A stretch of 64,000 nucleotides of DNA, from the NCBI GenBank assembly GCA_949130485.1, contig OX422200.1, positions 3,022,274 through 3,086,273 on the forward strand, written 5' to 3'. The stretch comes from Agelas oroides (taxonomy: Eukaryota > Porifera > Demospongiae > Agelasida > Agelasidae). A program made the position numbers and the translations under genes. The notes under the pieces were generated by a model that searched no databases, was not told the origin of the DNA, and was given only the letters and a program-made list of their open reading frames with translations. Each line of letters opens with the position of its first letter. Position 1 is the stretch's first letter. Positions 56,037 to 64,000 of the stretch are shown here, piece by piece.

Positions 56037-57059
56037 ATGGAAATTCGCGTACATTCGCGACTAATCCTAACTCGGTGCAAAGGTTGCACTAATGCAAGGT
56101 GCATATTATCAAGAAGCTATGGGCATGAAGAGTCTAAAAATGTAAACCCTTTCTCGGTGCAAAAGGCGCACAAAGCTATACGGGCCGGCCAATATCTCCG
56201 TCCCATGCAGCGCCGTATAGTGCCTTCAATGGAAATTCGCGTACATTCGCGTCTAATCCAAGCTCGATACAAAGGTTGCACTAATGCAAGGTGCATATTA
56301 TCAAGAAGCTATGGGCATGAAGAGTTTAAATATCTAAACCCTTTCTCGGTGCAAAAGGCGCACAAAGCTGTACGGGTCGGCCAATATCACCGTCCCCTGC
56401 AGCGCCGTATTGGGCCTTCAATGGAAATTCGCGTACATTCGCGACTCTTCCTAGCTCGGTACAAAGGTTGCACTAATGCAAGGTGCATATTATCAAGAAG
56501 TAATGGGCATGAAGAGTCTAAAAATGTAAACCCTTTCTCGGTGCAAAAGGCGCACAAAGCTGTACGGGCCGGCCAATATCTCCGTCCAATGCAGCGCCGT
56601 ATAATACCGTCAATGGCAATTCGCTTACATTCGCGACTCTTCTTACCTCGGTACAAAGGCTGCACTAATGCAAGATGGATATTATCAAGAAGCTATGGGC
56701 ATGAAGAGTTTAAAAATGTAAACCCTTTCTCGGTGCAAAAGGTGCACAAAGCTGTACGGGCCGGACAATATCTCCGTCCCATGCAGCGCCGTATAATACC
56801 GTCAATGACAATTCGCTTACATTCGCGACTCTTCTTACCTCGGTACAAAGGTTGCACTAATGCAAGATGGATATTATCAAGAAGCTATGGGCATGAAGAG
56901 TTTAAAAATGTAAACCCTTTCTCGGTGCAAAAGGCGCACAAAGCTGTACGGGCCGGCCAATATCACCGTCCCATGCAGCGCCGTATAGGGGCATCAATGG
57001 AAATTCGCGTACATTCGCGACTCTTCCTAGCTCGGTACAAAGGTTGCACTAATGCAAGA

Positions 57060-57080
57060 TGGATATTATGGATAGCCGTG
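57060..57080. other. Orientation switch point of the satellite
   Basis: The forward monomer runs normally through CAAGATGGATATTAT and stops at about 57,069. The next bases, AGCCGTGAATTTGCGTG, belong to an inverted monomer at a different internal position. There is no filler sequence beyond a few bases. Confidence 0.85.
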
Positions 57081-59158
57081 AATTTGCGTGAATTTCCATT
57101 GACGGCACTATGCGCGTTGCAAGAAATGCAGTACTTCGCCGGTCCGCAATGCTTTGAGCGCTTTTTGCACAAACTCAGTGTTTACATTTTTGAACTCCCC
57201 ACACTCTCAGCTTCTTGTAGGTATGCTCCTCGCATTAGTGCAACGATTGTTCCGGGCTAGGGTTAGCCGTGAATTTGTGTGAATTTCCATTGACTGCACT
57301 ATGCGCCGTTGCATGAAACGCAGTATTTCGCGGGTCCGTACCGCTTTGTGCGCTTTTTGCACAAACTCAGTGTTTACATTTTTGAACTCCCCACACCCTC
57401 AGCTTCTTGTAGGGATGCATCTTGCATTAGTGCAACGATTGTTCCGGGCTAGGGTTAGCCGTGAATTTGTGTGAATTGCCATTGACGGCACTATGCGCGT
57501 TGCATGAAACGCAGTACTTCGCGGGCCCGTACCGCTTTGTGCGCTTTTTGCACAGACTCAGTGTTTACATTTTTGAACTCCCCACACCCTCAGCTTTTTG
57601 TAGGTATGCTCCTCGCATTAGTGCAACGATTGTTCCGGGCTAGGTTTAGCCGTGAATTTGCGTGAATTTCCATTGACTGCACTATGCGCCGTTGCATGAA
57701 ACGCAGTACTTCGCGGGTCCGTACCGCTTTGTGCGCTTTATGCACAAACTCAGTGTTTACATTTTTAAACTCCCCACACCCTCAGCTTCTTGTAGGTATG
57801 CATCTTGCATTAGTGCAACAATTGTTCCGGGCTAGGGTTAGGAGTGAATTTGCGTGAAATTCCATTGACGGCATTATGCGCCGTGGCAGGAGACGGATTA
57901 TTTCGCAGGTCCAAACCGGTTTGTGCGCTTTTTACACAAACTCAGTGTTTACATTTTTGAACTCCCCATACCCTCAGCCTCTTGTAGGTATGCTCCTGGC
58001 ATTAGTGCAACGATTGTTCCGGGCTAGGGTTAGGAGTGAATTTGCGTGAAATTCCATTGACGGCATTATGCGCCGTGGCAGGAGACGGATTATTTAGCAG
58101 GTCCAAACCGGTTTGTGCGCTTTTTACACAAACTCAGTGTTTACATTTTTGAACTCCCCATACCCTCAGCTTCTTGTAGGTATGCTTCTTGCATTAGTGC
58201 AAGGATTGTTCCGGGCTTGGGCTAGCCGTCAATTGGCGTGAATTTCCATTGACGGCCCGTGGGAGGAAATGGATTATTTCGCAGGTCCGTACCGGGTTGT
58301 CCGCTTTTTGCACAAACTCAGCGTTTACATACTTGAACTTCCCATACCCTCAGCTTCTTGTAGGTATGCTCCTTGCATTAGTGCAACGATTGTTCCGGGC
58401 TAGGTTTAGCCGTCAATTTGCGTGAATTTCAAATATCTACGCTATTCGGCATTGAACGGCCACGTGTGAAATGGATTTGCTTGCGGGCTTGTGAGGTTGG
58501 TGCGTTCGTTGCACGGACTAACGGCTTACATTTTTGAACTCTCTATTCCCTACGCTTCATGCAACCTTTGTTCCGTGTTAGGGTTAGTGAATGTCCATTG
58601 TGTTCGCTGATTCAGCATTATGCGGCGCTGTATGAACGGATACGTTAGCAGGCTCGTGCAGGTTTGTACGTTTATTGCAAGACGGAGGGTTTACATTTTT
58701 AAACTCTTCATACCCTTAGCTTCTTCTTGATATGCTACTTGCATTAGTGCAACGTTTGTTCCGGGTTAGGTTAGCCGTGAATTTCTATTGTATTCGCTGA
58801 TTCGGCATTATGCGGCGTTGTATGATACGGGTTTTTTTAGCAGGCTCGTACAGGTTTGTACGTTTATTGCATTGACGTAGAGTTTACATTTTTAAACTCT
58901 CCATACCCTTAGCTTCTTGTTGATATGCTACCTACATTAGTGCAACGTTTGCTCCGGGTTAGGATTAGCCGTGAATTTGCGTGAATTTCCTCGTATGATA
59001 GGATTTGCTGGAAGGCTTGTGGAGGTTGGTGTCCTTATTGCACAGACTGAGAGCTTGTATTATTAAACTTACTAGTCCCTTAGCTTCTTGTTGATAGGCT
59101 ACTTGCATTAGTGCGACCTTTGCTTAGGGTTAGGGTTAGCCGTCAATTTGCATAAATT
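57070..59158 (-). repeat. Inverted, diverged edge of the satellite array (~11-12 monomers)
   Basis: From about 57,070 the satellite reads as its reverse complement: AATTTCCATTGAC, GTTTACATTTTTGAACTC, CAGCTTCTTGTAGG and GCATTAGTGCAACGATTG appear in that order. Monomer starts, judged by the AATTTCC landmark, fall near 57,091, 57,282, 57,474, 57,665, 57,857, 58,049, 58,241, 58,425, 58,591, 58,780, 58,984 and 59,152. The first seven are 191-192 bp apart. Later ones are irregular (about 166-204 bp) and more substituted. They form a distinct subfamily from the forward array, with GTTCCGGGCTAGGGTTAG in place of the forward GTACCGAGCTAGGAAGAG (written on this strand). The gradient of decay fits an old array edge. 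Confidence 0.93.
59124..59139 (+). repeat. Short telomere-like motif (TTAGGG x 2.7)
   Basis: TTAGGGTTAGGGTTAG stands at the end of the last inverted monomer before the LINE. Single TAGGGTTAG copies occur at the same place in most inverted monomers, for example near 57,258. It arose inside the satellite unit and is not a telomere tract. Confidence 0.7.
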
Positions 59159-59277
59159 TACTCACCACCCTCCTACTTCTGATGCTTTTTAGGGAACAAG
59201 TAAGTGAGTCTCCTCCCATGGAGGGTGCAAACTCTCACCACACTGATAATAGCCTCTCACATCTCCATAACTCTACT

Positions 59278-60181
59278 CTTTCCATTGTGTATTTCTATGC
59301 AAGGAGTCAAACTAGACAATTTAAAACTTGTTTGTGCAATACATCAACCCGATGTCATTTGTATTGTAGAGTCATGGTTAGACAAGGAGATTTCCGACTC
59401 AGAGTTGTCACTAGATGGCTACAATATAAGTAGAGTCGATAGGAATAGACATGGAGGAGGTATACTTATTTTTGTGAAATCCACTCTTGTACTCAAAGTT
59501 GTTTTTAATGGTAATTGTAATCTTGAGTTACTTATTGCATCAGTAAGCAACAGCTGTAATAGACAATGTTGTGTTGGTGTTTTATATTGCCCACCTGACT
59601 CTAATCTCTAATCATCTTGTTTTAGATAATGTCAACCATGTATTGTGTACAATGGATCACACCTTGTTTTCTAATTTTGTACTCTTAGGAGATTTCAACA
59701 CAACACCAGCCATCCTTTTCACCATCATTTGCTTGGTTTTATGTCTACACTGTGCCTCACCCAAGTTGTATCTGAGCCTACCAGTCTGTCCTCACACAGT
59801 AGCACTTTAATTGACCTTGTACTTTTGTCTCAACCCCCCCTTCTGATCTCATGTCACATAATTCCTCCCTTAGCCAACTCAGATCACCATGGAATTCATT
59901 TGAAACTGAAACCTCGCAAACAAAACAGCAATATACATGCAACCCGTAGAGAGGTATGGAGATACACTCATGCTGACTTTCCCAAAGCTAACTACTTATT
60001 GGATGAGCTGGACCTTGGACAGGTCTTTGTCCCGAGTGATATTGACCAGAGCTGGATTAATTGGAGAGAAGCATTCCTGTCAATTATGGACATGTGCATT
60101 CCCCATGCTACCCTTCCAACTAGAAAATCGCTTCCATGGCTGACAAAGAGTCTTGTTAATGCTATGAAGAAAAGAAATTAG
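59278..60181 (+). pseudogene. LINE ORF2, APE-like endonuclease part (broken)
   Basis: This is the endonuclease that nicks target DNA for target-primed reverse transcription. Motifs are spread over three frames: LSIVYFYARS (about 59,278, frame 1), then ESWLD (59,369-59,383), DRNRHGGG and VGVLYCPPDS (frame 2), GDFN (59,688-59,699, frame 3), and IDLVLLS with SDHHGI (59,879-59,896, frame 2 again). The acidic, GDFN and SDH motifs of the APE family are all recognisable. Frame changes lie near 59,300, between 59,600 and 59,640, and between 59,700 and 59,760. After the domain, the linker reads to a stop at 60,179-60,181. Confidence 0.9.
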
Positions 60182-61478
60182 CTACTATTTTAGAGAATCA
60201 AAGCAGGGTGGAGATCAAATGCCTTTGCAAAGTACAAGACCTTGCGAAACTATATCGTCATGGCCCTTCATGAGGCCAAACAAGCCTTTTTTGCACGTCT
60301 ACAACCCACCAACAAGCATTTTTGGGGAACACTTAACCAAATCAACAACACTAAGACTACAATACCTACTCTTACCTCCTCAAACAATGCACTTGCGGCT
60401 ACTACAAATGCTGAGAAGGCCAACTGTCTGAACAAGCACTTCTCAAGCTGTTTCAACACAGCTCTACCACAAATATCACAATGTGAGTTTTTATATCTTG
60501 ATCCTGATAAGTGCCCAAGTCATCTCCTGTGCAATGAGTCTGAGGTATATGATCTACTTGTTGGAGTTGATGTCACCAAATCCACTGGCCCTGACAACAT
60601 CGCTGGTCGTATGATAAAGAGCACTGCTTGCAGTATCACATCTGCAGTAACTGCCTTAATTATTCAATCAAACGAATAGACAAGGTAAAATTCCAAACGA
60701 TTGGAAAACAGCACGTATCACACCTGTTCCAAAAGCATCTGATCACACACAAGTTGAAAACTATCGTCAAATTTCCATTCTACCCATCTTGAGTAAACTA
60801 CTTGAGCGACACATCTACAACTGTTCGATGAAGCACCTAAATGACCACCACCCTCTGTCTGATAATCAGTGGGGTTTCACCCGTGGAAAGTCCACTGTTG
60901 GAGCACTGTTAACTGCAGTTGATAGCTGGCACCAGCAACTTGACTCAAGAATTGATATTTGTGCAGTATTTTTTTATCTGCGCAAGGCCTTTGACAGTGT
61001 CCCACATAGGCTGCTGCTAAACAAACTATCTAGACTAGGTGTTGATCCCTACCTACTGCAGTGGATTGCCAGCTATCTCTGTGAAAGAACTCAGAGTGTC
61101 TGTATAGATGGAAGTTCCTCTGAACCGCTATCAGTTGTGTCCGGGATTCCACAAGGATCCGTGTTGGGGCCATTACTGTTCCTTATCTACATTGATGATA
61201 TCTCTCAAATTATCTTTTCCAATGGCAGTCTACTTCTTTATGCTGATGACATTGTCCTCTACCGTCCCATCTATTGTCAGGAGGACTACAACTCTCTTCG
61301 GAATGATGTCGACTCATTATGTGACTGGACTTCTTTAAATCTCAATGCAGCAAAATGCAAATATATGGTAATTTCCAGGAAGAAGCAGCCCATAGTTCCA
61401 TTGATTCCAATACTAACTTGTGGAAATGCTCTTGAAAGGATGAACTCCTTCAAATATCTGGGGGGTTGGGATCACTAA
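60182..61478 (+). pseudogene. LINE ORF2, linker and reverse transcriptase (broken, catalytic Asp lost)
   Basis: The linker continues in frame 2 (60,242-60,679) to the first RT block, KSTGPDNIAGRMI. A frame change near 60,670 leads into GKIPNDWKTARITPVPKA and the main RT frame to 61,478. RT motifs visible are NYRQISILPILSKLLE, NQWGFTRGKST, motif A FFYLRKAFDSVPH (about 60,969-61,007), motif B SGIPQGSVLGPLL (from 61,140) and motif C YADD (61,239-61,250). In motif A the usual FxDLxKAFD has tyrosine at 60,975-60,977 (TAT where GAT is expected), which removes a metal-binding aspartate. The YADD pair is intact. The frame ends in a G-run near 61,460, where a one-base change disrupts the downstream reading. 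Confidence 0.92.
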
Positions 61479-61479
61479 A

Positions 61480-62036
61480 GACCTCACTTGGTCGAGGCAT
61501 GTGACTGAAATCTGCACTAAAGGAGAGTTGTCGGCCTGATCTACAGACAATATTACCAGTATTCCACTCCTGAAACTTTGAATCAGCTGTATGTTTCTTT
61601 TGTGAGACCGCATCTCGAATATGCTGCCCCTGTATGGGATCCCCATCTTCAAAAGGACATTGACAAACTGGAGAAGGTACAAAAGTTTGCACTACGAATG
61701 TGCACAAAGAACTGGATGGCTAGCTATGACAATCTACTTACTTGTTGTAATATCCCCTCTCTGAAAACCAGGCGCTTATATCTCAAATTACTTTTTTTGT
61801 ACCAGTTGGTCAATGAACTCATTGTATACCCCAGTCATGGGGTCTCACATCGTAACTTATCTGTAAATATTAGACATGGTCACCCAGCACTCTTATGTAG
61901 GCCCTTTTCTAGAACACAAGCTTATAACATGTCCTTCTTCCCCCACTCATTTTCTGCCTGGAATACTTTGCCTGTAGATATTGTCACTTCACCTACACTT
62001 TGTTCGTTTAAGTCTCGTCTGAAATATGTACTATGA
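61480..62036 (+). pseudogene. LINE ORF2, C-terminal region (broken)
   Basis: This continues from the RT thumb: TKDLTWSRHVTEICT is readable after the G-run, then a further frame change leads to LNQLYVSFVRPHLEYAAPV and an open stretch (61,578-62,036). That stretch has DKLEKVQKFALRMCTKNW, SLKTRRLYLKLLFLYQL and a closing FSAWNTLPVDIV. This pattern is typical of the C-terminus of Jockey/CR1-type ORF2. The stop at 62,034-62,036 is probably the natural end of ORF2. The 3' UTR is about 100 bp. Confidence 0.88.
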
Positions 62037-62148
62037 TATTGAGTGTATCACCTTTAAGTTGGTGTATTCTTCTGGGTGCATTACTTATTAGCTATACATG
62101 CTACTCTTGTACCCTTGCTCTGCAAAATTTTTATATACAAAAAAAAAA
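62037..62148 (+). other. LINE 3' UTR and A-run
   Basis: About 100 bp of non-coding sequence follow the ORF2 stop and end in TATAC followed by ten A. There is no microsatellite tail of the classical CR1 type, which slightly favours a Jockey-like over a CR1-like element. The satellite resumes immediately after. Confidence 0.75.
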
Positions 62149-62305
62149 TTTCCATTGTCTGCGCTGATTCGGCACTAAACGAACTCGCATGAAAAGGATT
62201 TGCTAGCAGGCTTGTGCAGGTTGGTGGCTTTATTGCACAGACTGAGTGCTTACATCTTTAAAATTCCTGATCTATTAGCTTCTTGTTGAGATGGAGATTG
62301 TGCAA
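62149..62305 (-). repeat. Last partial inverted satellite monomer, downstream of the LINE
   Basis: TTTCCATTGTCTGCGCTGAT, GCACAGACTGAGTGCTTACA and TTAGCTTCTTGTTGAGATG follow the order of the inverted monomers. It is the second half of the monomer split by the LINE. Similarity fades between about 62,290 and 62,308 (TTGTGCAACC may be its last trace). No satellite is seen after this point, so this is the outer edge of the array. Confidence 0.8.
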
Positions 62306-62309
62306 CCCA

Positions 62310-62660
62310 TTGAGGCAGCAGATAAGAATGTCCAAGAGCGATTGGCAGCGCAAGACTAGCAAGTGCACGCCTTACGGAAAGGCTACGAAAAACCACAGTA
62401 CGCAAAAGAGTGCAGACACTGTGGGAAGAGAAATCACAAGGAGAAAGACTGTCGGCTTAAGGAGGTCAAGTGTTCGAAATGCATAAGAACAAATGACACA
62501 TTGCAGCAGTGTGCAAGGAGATGAACTGGCTGAACACTGAAAGTCTACCAGAGGAGAAGGATCCTGGCATTCCAGAGGAGTATACATATTTCAAGCGGAC
62601 AAGCTCAGTCAAAGATCTACAGGGCAATGAAGTCGAAGATGGATCTATTGGACAGTAAAA
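62310..62660 (+). mobile_element. Fossil fragment with a gag-like CCHC zinc knuckle (LTR-retroelement relic)
   Basis: A short coding-like stretch carries a CX2CX4HX4C zinc knuckle at 62,411-62,452, with basic residues around it and a further Cys pair downstream. This is the signature of a nucleocapsid part of Gag from LTR retrotransposons. Only this part is seen; I find no protease, reverse transcriptase or integrase, and the ends cannot be set. It is broken and old, and it lies directly against the outer end of the satellite. A zinc-knuckle host gene fragment is the main alternative. Confidence 0.5.
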
Positions 62661-63580
62661 TATGTTTTTGCGGAGGAATGTAGTAGTTGTGCAGTAAGGT
62701 CAGCCTGTTACTTATGTCATCTCTTGAGTTGAGATTAAAGTGTCTGTTTGTGTATGCTATATGTTGTGGTTACTTTACTGTATTTACACCTGCTTTGTTG
62801 TACTTGTGCCTGAATGCTCCTTTGTATTATGTAAGGCTTTTGTAGCTACCTGTGTTCTTTGTGCTCAGGAGCCTGCTCTCTGTGAGGCCTCTTTTACTCT
62901 TTATTCTATCGCTGCTTAGATACTTGCATGGCTATTGAAAGTAGAGTTGAATTCAAGATAAAAAGTTACCAAGAACAAAGTTTAAGGGGATTTGTATTTC
63001 CTGCCACCTCAAGACATTAGCTACACACAATTTCTGTGTGGTCCAGGAACAAACCAATGATTAACAGGCTGTTCAAGTTAATAAATTGTACTAGAGCTAA
63101 AGTAGTTGCAGCAAAGAACATGCTGAAAGTTGATTTTTGATAGACAGCAGCAAAACAGCATGTCAAGATTACCACTTCCGTCTGACAGCAGCTTCTTACT
63201 CAAGTCATAGCTACTACTCTATATCTGTGCTCAAGTTTACCAATTAGGTGATCACCATATCAGATTTGCAAGCTGATGGGATGGAAGATCAGGTTTCCTA
63301 GCTGTGACTAAAATATCAATTTTGGCGATAGTAAGTTCCAGTATCTATACCTCTACCTATGTTCTCTGCCACCTAATTTTCCTACCGTATGATAATTTCC
63401 TTGGGATCACTCGGCTCAATGGGCAGTAGAATGAGCACATTTGAACTTTTTTCATCAAATGTATGACAAGACGGAAGCACCACCAAACTCCTGAAACTTT
63501 AGTCCTATACCATCCTACAAGGTATGCTTGAAGCACAGGTATCCTTGGGACACATAAAGAGATTCTGTGACTGAGAATTT
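62661..63580. other. Unrecognised non-coding stretch
   Basis: This is about 0.9 kb of AT-leaning sequence with stops in all frames, apart from short chance frames. I see no satellite, no RNA gene and no clear repeat. A T-rich segment at about 62,740-62,930 resembles untranslated or LTR sequence, but I cannot show paired ends. It could be intron or intergenic DNA of the unique flank. Confidence 0.5.
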
Positions 63581-63583
63581 CAG

Positions 63584-63820
63584 ATTGCATTCACTGAGCT
63601 GAACTCGGTCTCGGTAACAGCTCTATCTCTGCAATACGTGCTGCAGCACTGGAGCCAACAAATGCTTGCCCAGAACAGGTCACTAAGCGTGACATTTAGG
63701 GAAATGTTATTGAGTGAGCAAGGCTGCATGGCACAGTCAGCAAAACTGGTGGCCTCAAACAAACTTGTTGACGATGATCCTCTCTTCTCACAAACTATAC
63801 TGCTGGTACGCTGCTGGTAG
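63584..63820 (+). CDS. Possible 3'-terminal exon of an unknown gene
   Basis: After an acceptor-like AATTTCAG (63,576-63,583) there is an open stretch of 78 codons ending in TAG at 63,818-63,820. The translation looks protein-like rather than low-complexity, with segments such as LQHWSQQMLAQNRSLS, TFREMLLSEQGCMAQ and NKLVDDDPLFSQTI. I do not recognise a domain. The frame is closed upstream of the acceptor and no start codon context is convincing, so it would be an internal or last exon. The overlapping minus-strand frame (63,580-63,834) is also open, which lowers confidence. No polyadenylation signal is visible before the dispersed repeat at about 63,838. Confidence 0.25.
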   Translation: MAFTELNSVSVTALSLQYVLQHWSQQMLAQNRSLSVTFREMLLSEQGCMAQSAKLVASNKLVDDDPLFSQTILLVRCW

Positions 63821-63837
63821 AAGAACAGATGCACTTA

Positions 63838-64000
63838 ACAGGGGCGGGTCCAGAGGTTGAAGAAGGACACATAGAGTGTTTTTGGTACGGCCATGTGGCG
63901 AGCGCAGCGCGCGGATTTATATTTTCCGGACGTATAATGCACAGCGTTGTAGGGGGGTCTGGGGGCATGCTCCCCCAGGAAAATTTTTCAATTTAGACCA
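63838..64000. mobile_element. Start of a dispersed non-autonomous DNA element (cut by the window end)
   Basis: The sequence begins with CAGGGGCGGGTCCAG, a terminus type seen in short non-autonomous DNA transposons. It is CpG-rich and G-rich, contains GCGAGCGCAGCGCGC, and has a perfect 7-bp hairpin CTGGGGG-CATGCT-CCCCCAG (63,959-63,978) followed by AAAATTTTT. I associate this hairpin plus A/T block with abundant short repeats of marine invertebrate genomes. No terminal inverted repeat can be checked because the other end is outside the window. Confidence 0.4.

Larger units (their letters stand above)
1..57069 (+). repeat. Main satellite array, ~192-bp monomer, about 297 tandem copies
   Basis: Every ~192 bp the same sequence returns in the same orientation, from the first base to about 57,069. 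Landmarks in order in each monomer are ATGGAAATTCGCG, a second ATTCGCG, a CTCGGTACAAAGGTTGCAC block, an AT-rich GTTTA...TAAAC dyad, CTTTCTCGGTGCAAAAGG, TGTACGGGCCGGCCAAT and ATGCAGCGCC. Monomers differ by substitutions and by small indels of 1-10 bp. I see no transposon, gene or unrelated spacer inside. The length is close to a nucleosome repeat length, as is common for animal satellites. The + strand has one largely open frame of 64 codons per monomer, giving frames of up to 671 codons (6,362-8,377). In-frame stops and +1 shifts are frequent and amplified, so I do not regard it as protein coding. Centromeric, pericentromeric or subtelomeric function is possible but is not shown by the sequence. 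Confidence 0.98.
59159..62148 (+). mobile_element. Degraded LINE (Jockey/CR1-like non-LTR retrotransposon), inserted in the inverted satellite
   Basis: The element carries, in order, an APE-type endonuclease, a reverse transcriptase, a C-terminal region, a short 3' UTR and a run of ten A (62,139-62,148). Satellite sequence stops at about 59,158 (AATTT) and resumes directly after the A-run with AATTTCCATTG, so the insertion split a monomer at its AATTTCC stretch. A target duplication of about 6 bp (AAATTT) is possible but blurs into the A-run. Only about 120 bp precede the endonuclease and no ORF1 is seen, so it is 5'-truncated or ORF1 is lost. At least five frame changes break ORF2, and the first catalytic aspartate of the reverse transcriptase is missing. 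It is dead. Family choice rests on motif order and the C-terminal HLEYAAPVWDP region; a related clade is possible. Confidence 0.93.

Noticed and set aside
1-57069. CRISPR-like array (regular repeats)
   Set aside because: There are no unique spacers between repeats. The whole 192-bp unit repeats, and the surroundings are eukaryotic.
1-57069. CENP-B box in the monomer
   Set aside because: Neither strand of the reference monomer fits the TTCGnnnnAnnCGGG spacing. The CGGG in TGTACGGGCC is not preceded by TTCG at the right distance.
1-57069. Ribosomal DNA spacer or other gene-cluster spacer
   Set aside because: No rRNA, tRNA or histone-like sequence is present anywhere in the window.
57461-57643. 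Open frame in the inverted satellite edge
   Set aside because: It is the reverse-complement repeat read in one frame and covers no more than one monomer.
59124-59139. True telomere tract
   Set aside because: There are only 2.7 units, embedded in a satellite monomer whose sister copies carry a single TAGGGTTAG.
62680-62960. Possible LTR next to the gag-like fragment
   Set aside because: A purine-rich stretch and T-rich sequence are suggestive, but no second copy, paired ends or target duplication can be seen in the window.
63357-63834. Minus-strand frames in the right flank (77 and 84 codons)
   Set aside because: There is no recognisable domain and no convincing start or splice context. The plus-strand frame at 63,584-63,820 looks more protein-like and overlaps one of them.

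Overview
The window is almost entirely satellite DNA. Positions 1 to about 57,069 are one uninterrupted head-to-tail array of a ~192-bp monomer, roughly 297 copies. No gene, RNA gene or transposon interrupts it. At about 57,070 the monomers flip to the opposite strand and become much more diverged (about 57,070-59,158). A degraded non-LTR retrotransposon (LINE, Jockey/CR1-like, about 59,159-62,148) has inserted into this inverted edge, and a last partial inverted monomer follows it (about 62,149-62,305). Beyond lie a short fossil of a gag-like zinc-knuckle region, about 0.9 kb of unrecognised sequence, one possible terminal exon of an unknown gene, and the start of a dispersed repeat cut by the window edge.

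The array has visible higher-order structure. Two main monomer types alternate over long stretches as a 384-bp dimer. Local higher-order units of 385 bp, about 961 bp (5-mer) and about 5,762 bp (30-monomer shift) can be followed by their private variants. Positions 36,098-42,585 hold a nearly perfect tandem duplication of a 3,244-bp (17-monomer) block. The flanks at 6-11 kb and 45-50 kb resemble each other at a spacing of about 38.5-39.1 kb. All this fits repeated unequal exchange and gene conversion, with young homogenised DNA inside and old decayed, inverted, transposon-hit DNA at the edge.

The monomer is 64 codons long and has an open frame on the + strand, so frames of up to 671 codons appear. 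I read these as a by-product of a repeat length divisible by three: stops and frameshifts have been amplified along with open copies, and the minus strand is also often open. No protein-coding gene is called in the array.

The organism is a eukaryote and most likely an invertebrate animal. The LINE has an APE-type endonuclease and a reverse transcriptase of animal Jockey/CR1 character, and the terminal dispersed repeat has a G-run/C-run hairpin of a kind I associate with marine invertebrate genomes. A sponge or cnidarian is a guess. The locus could be pericentromeric or subtelomeric; the sequence alone does not decide.
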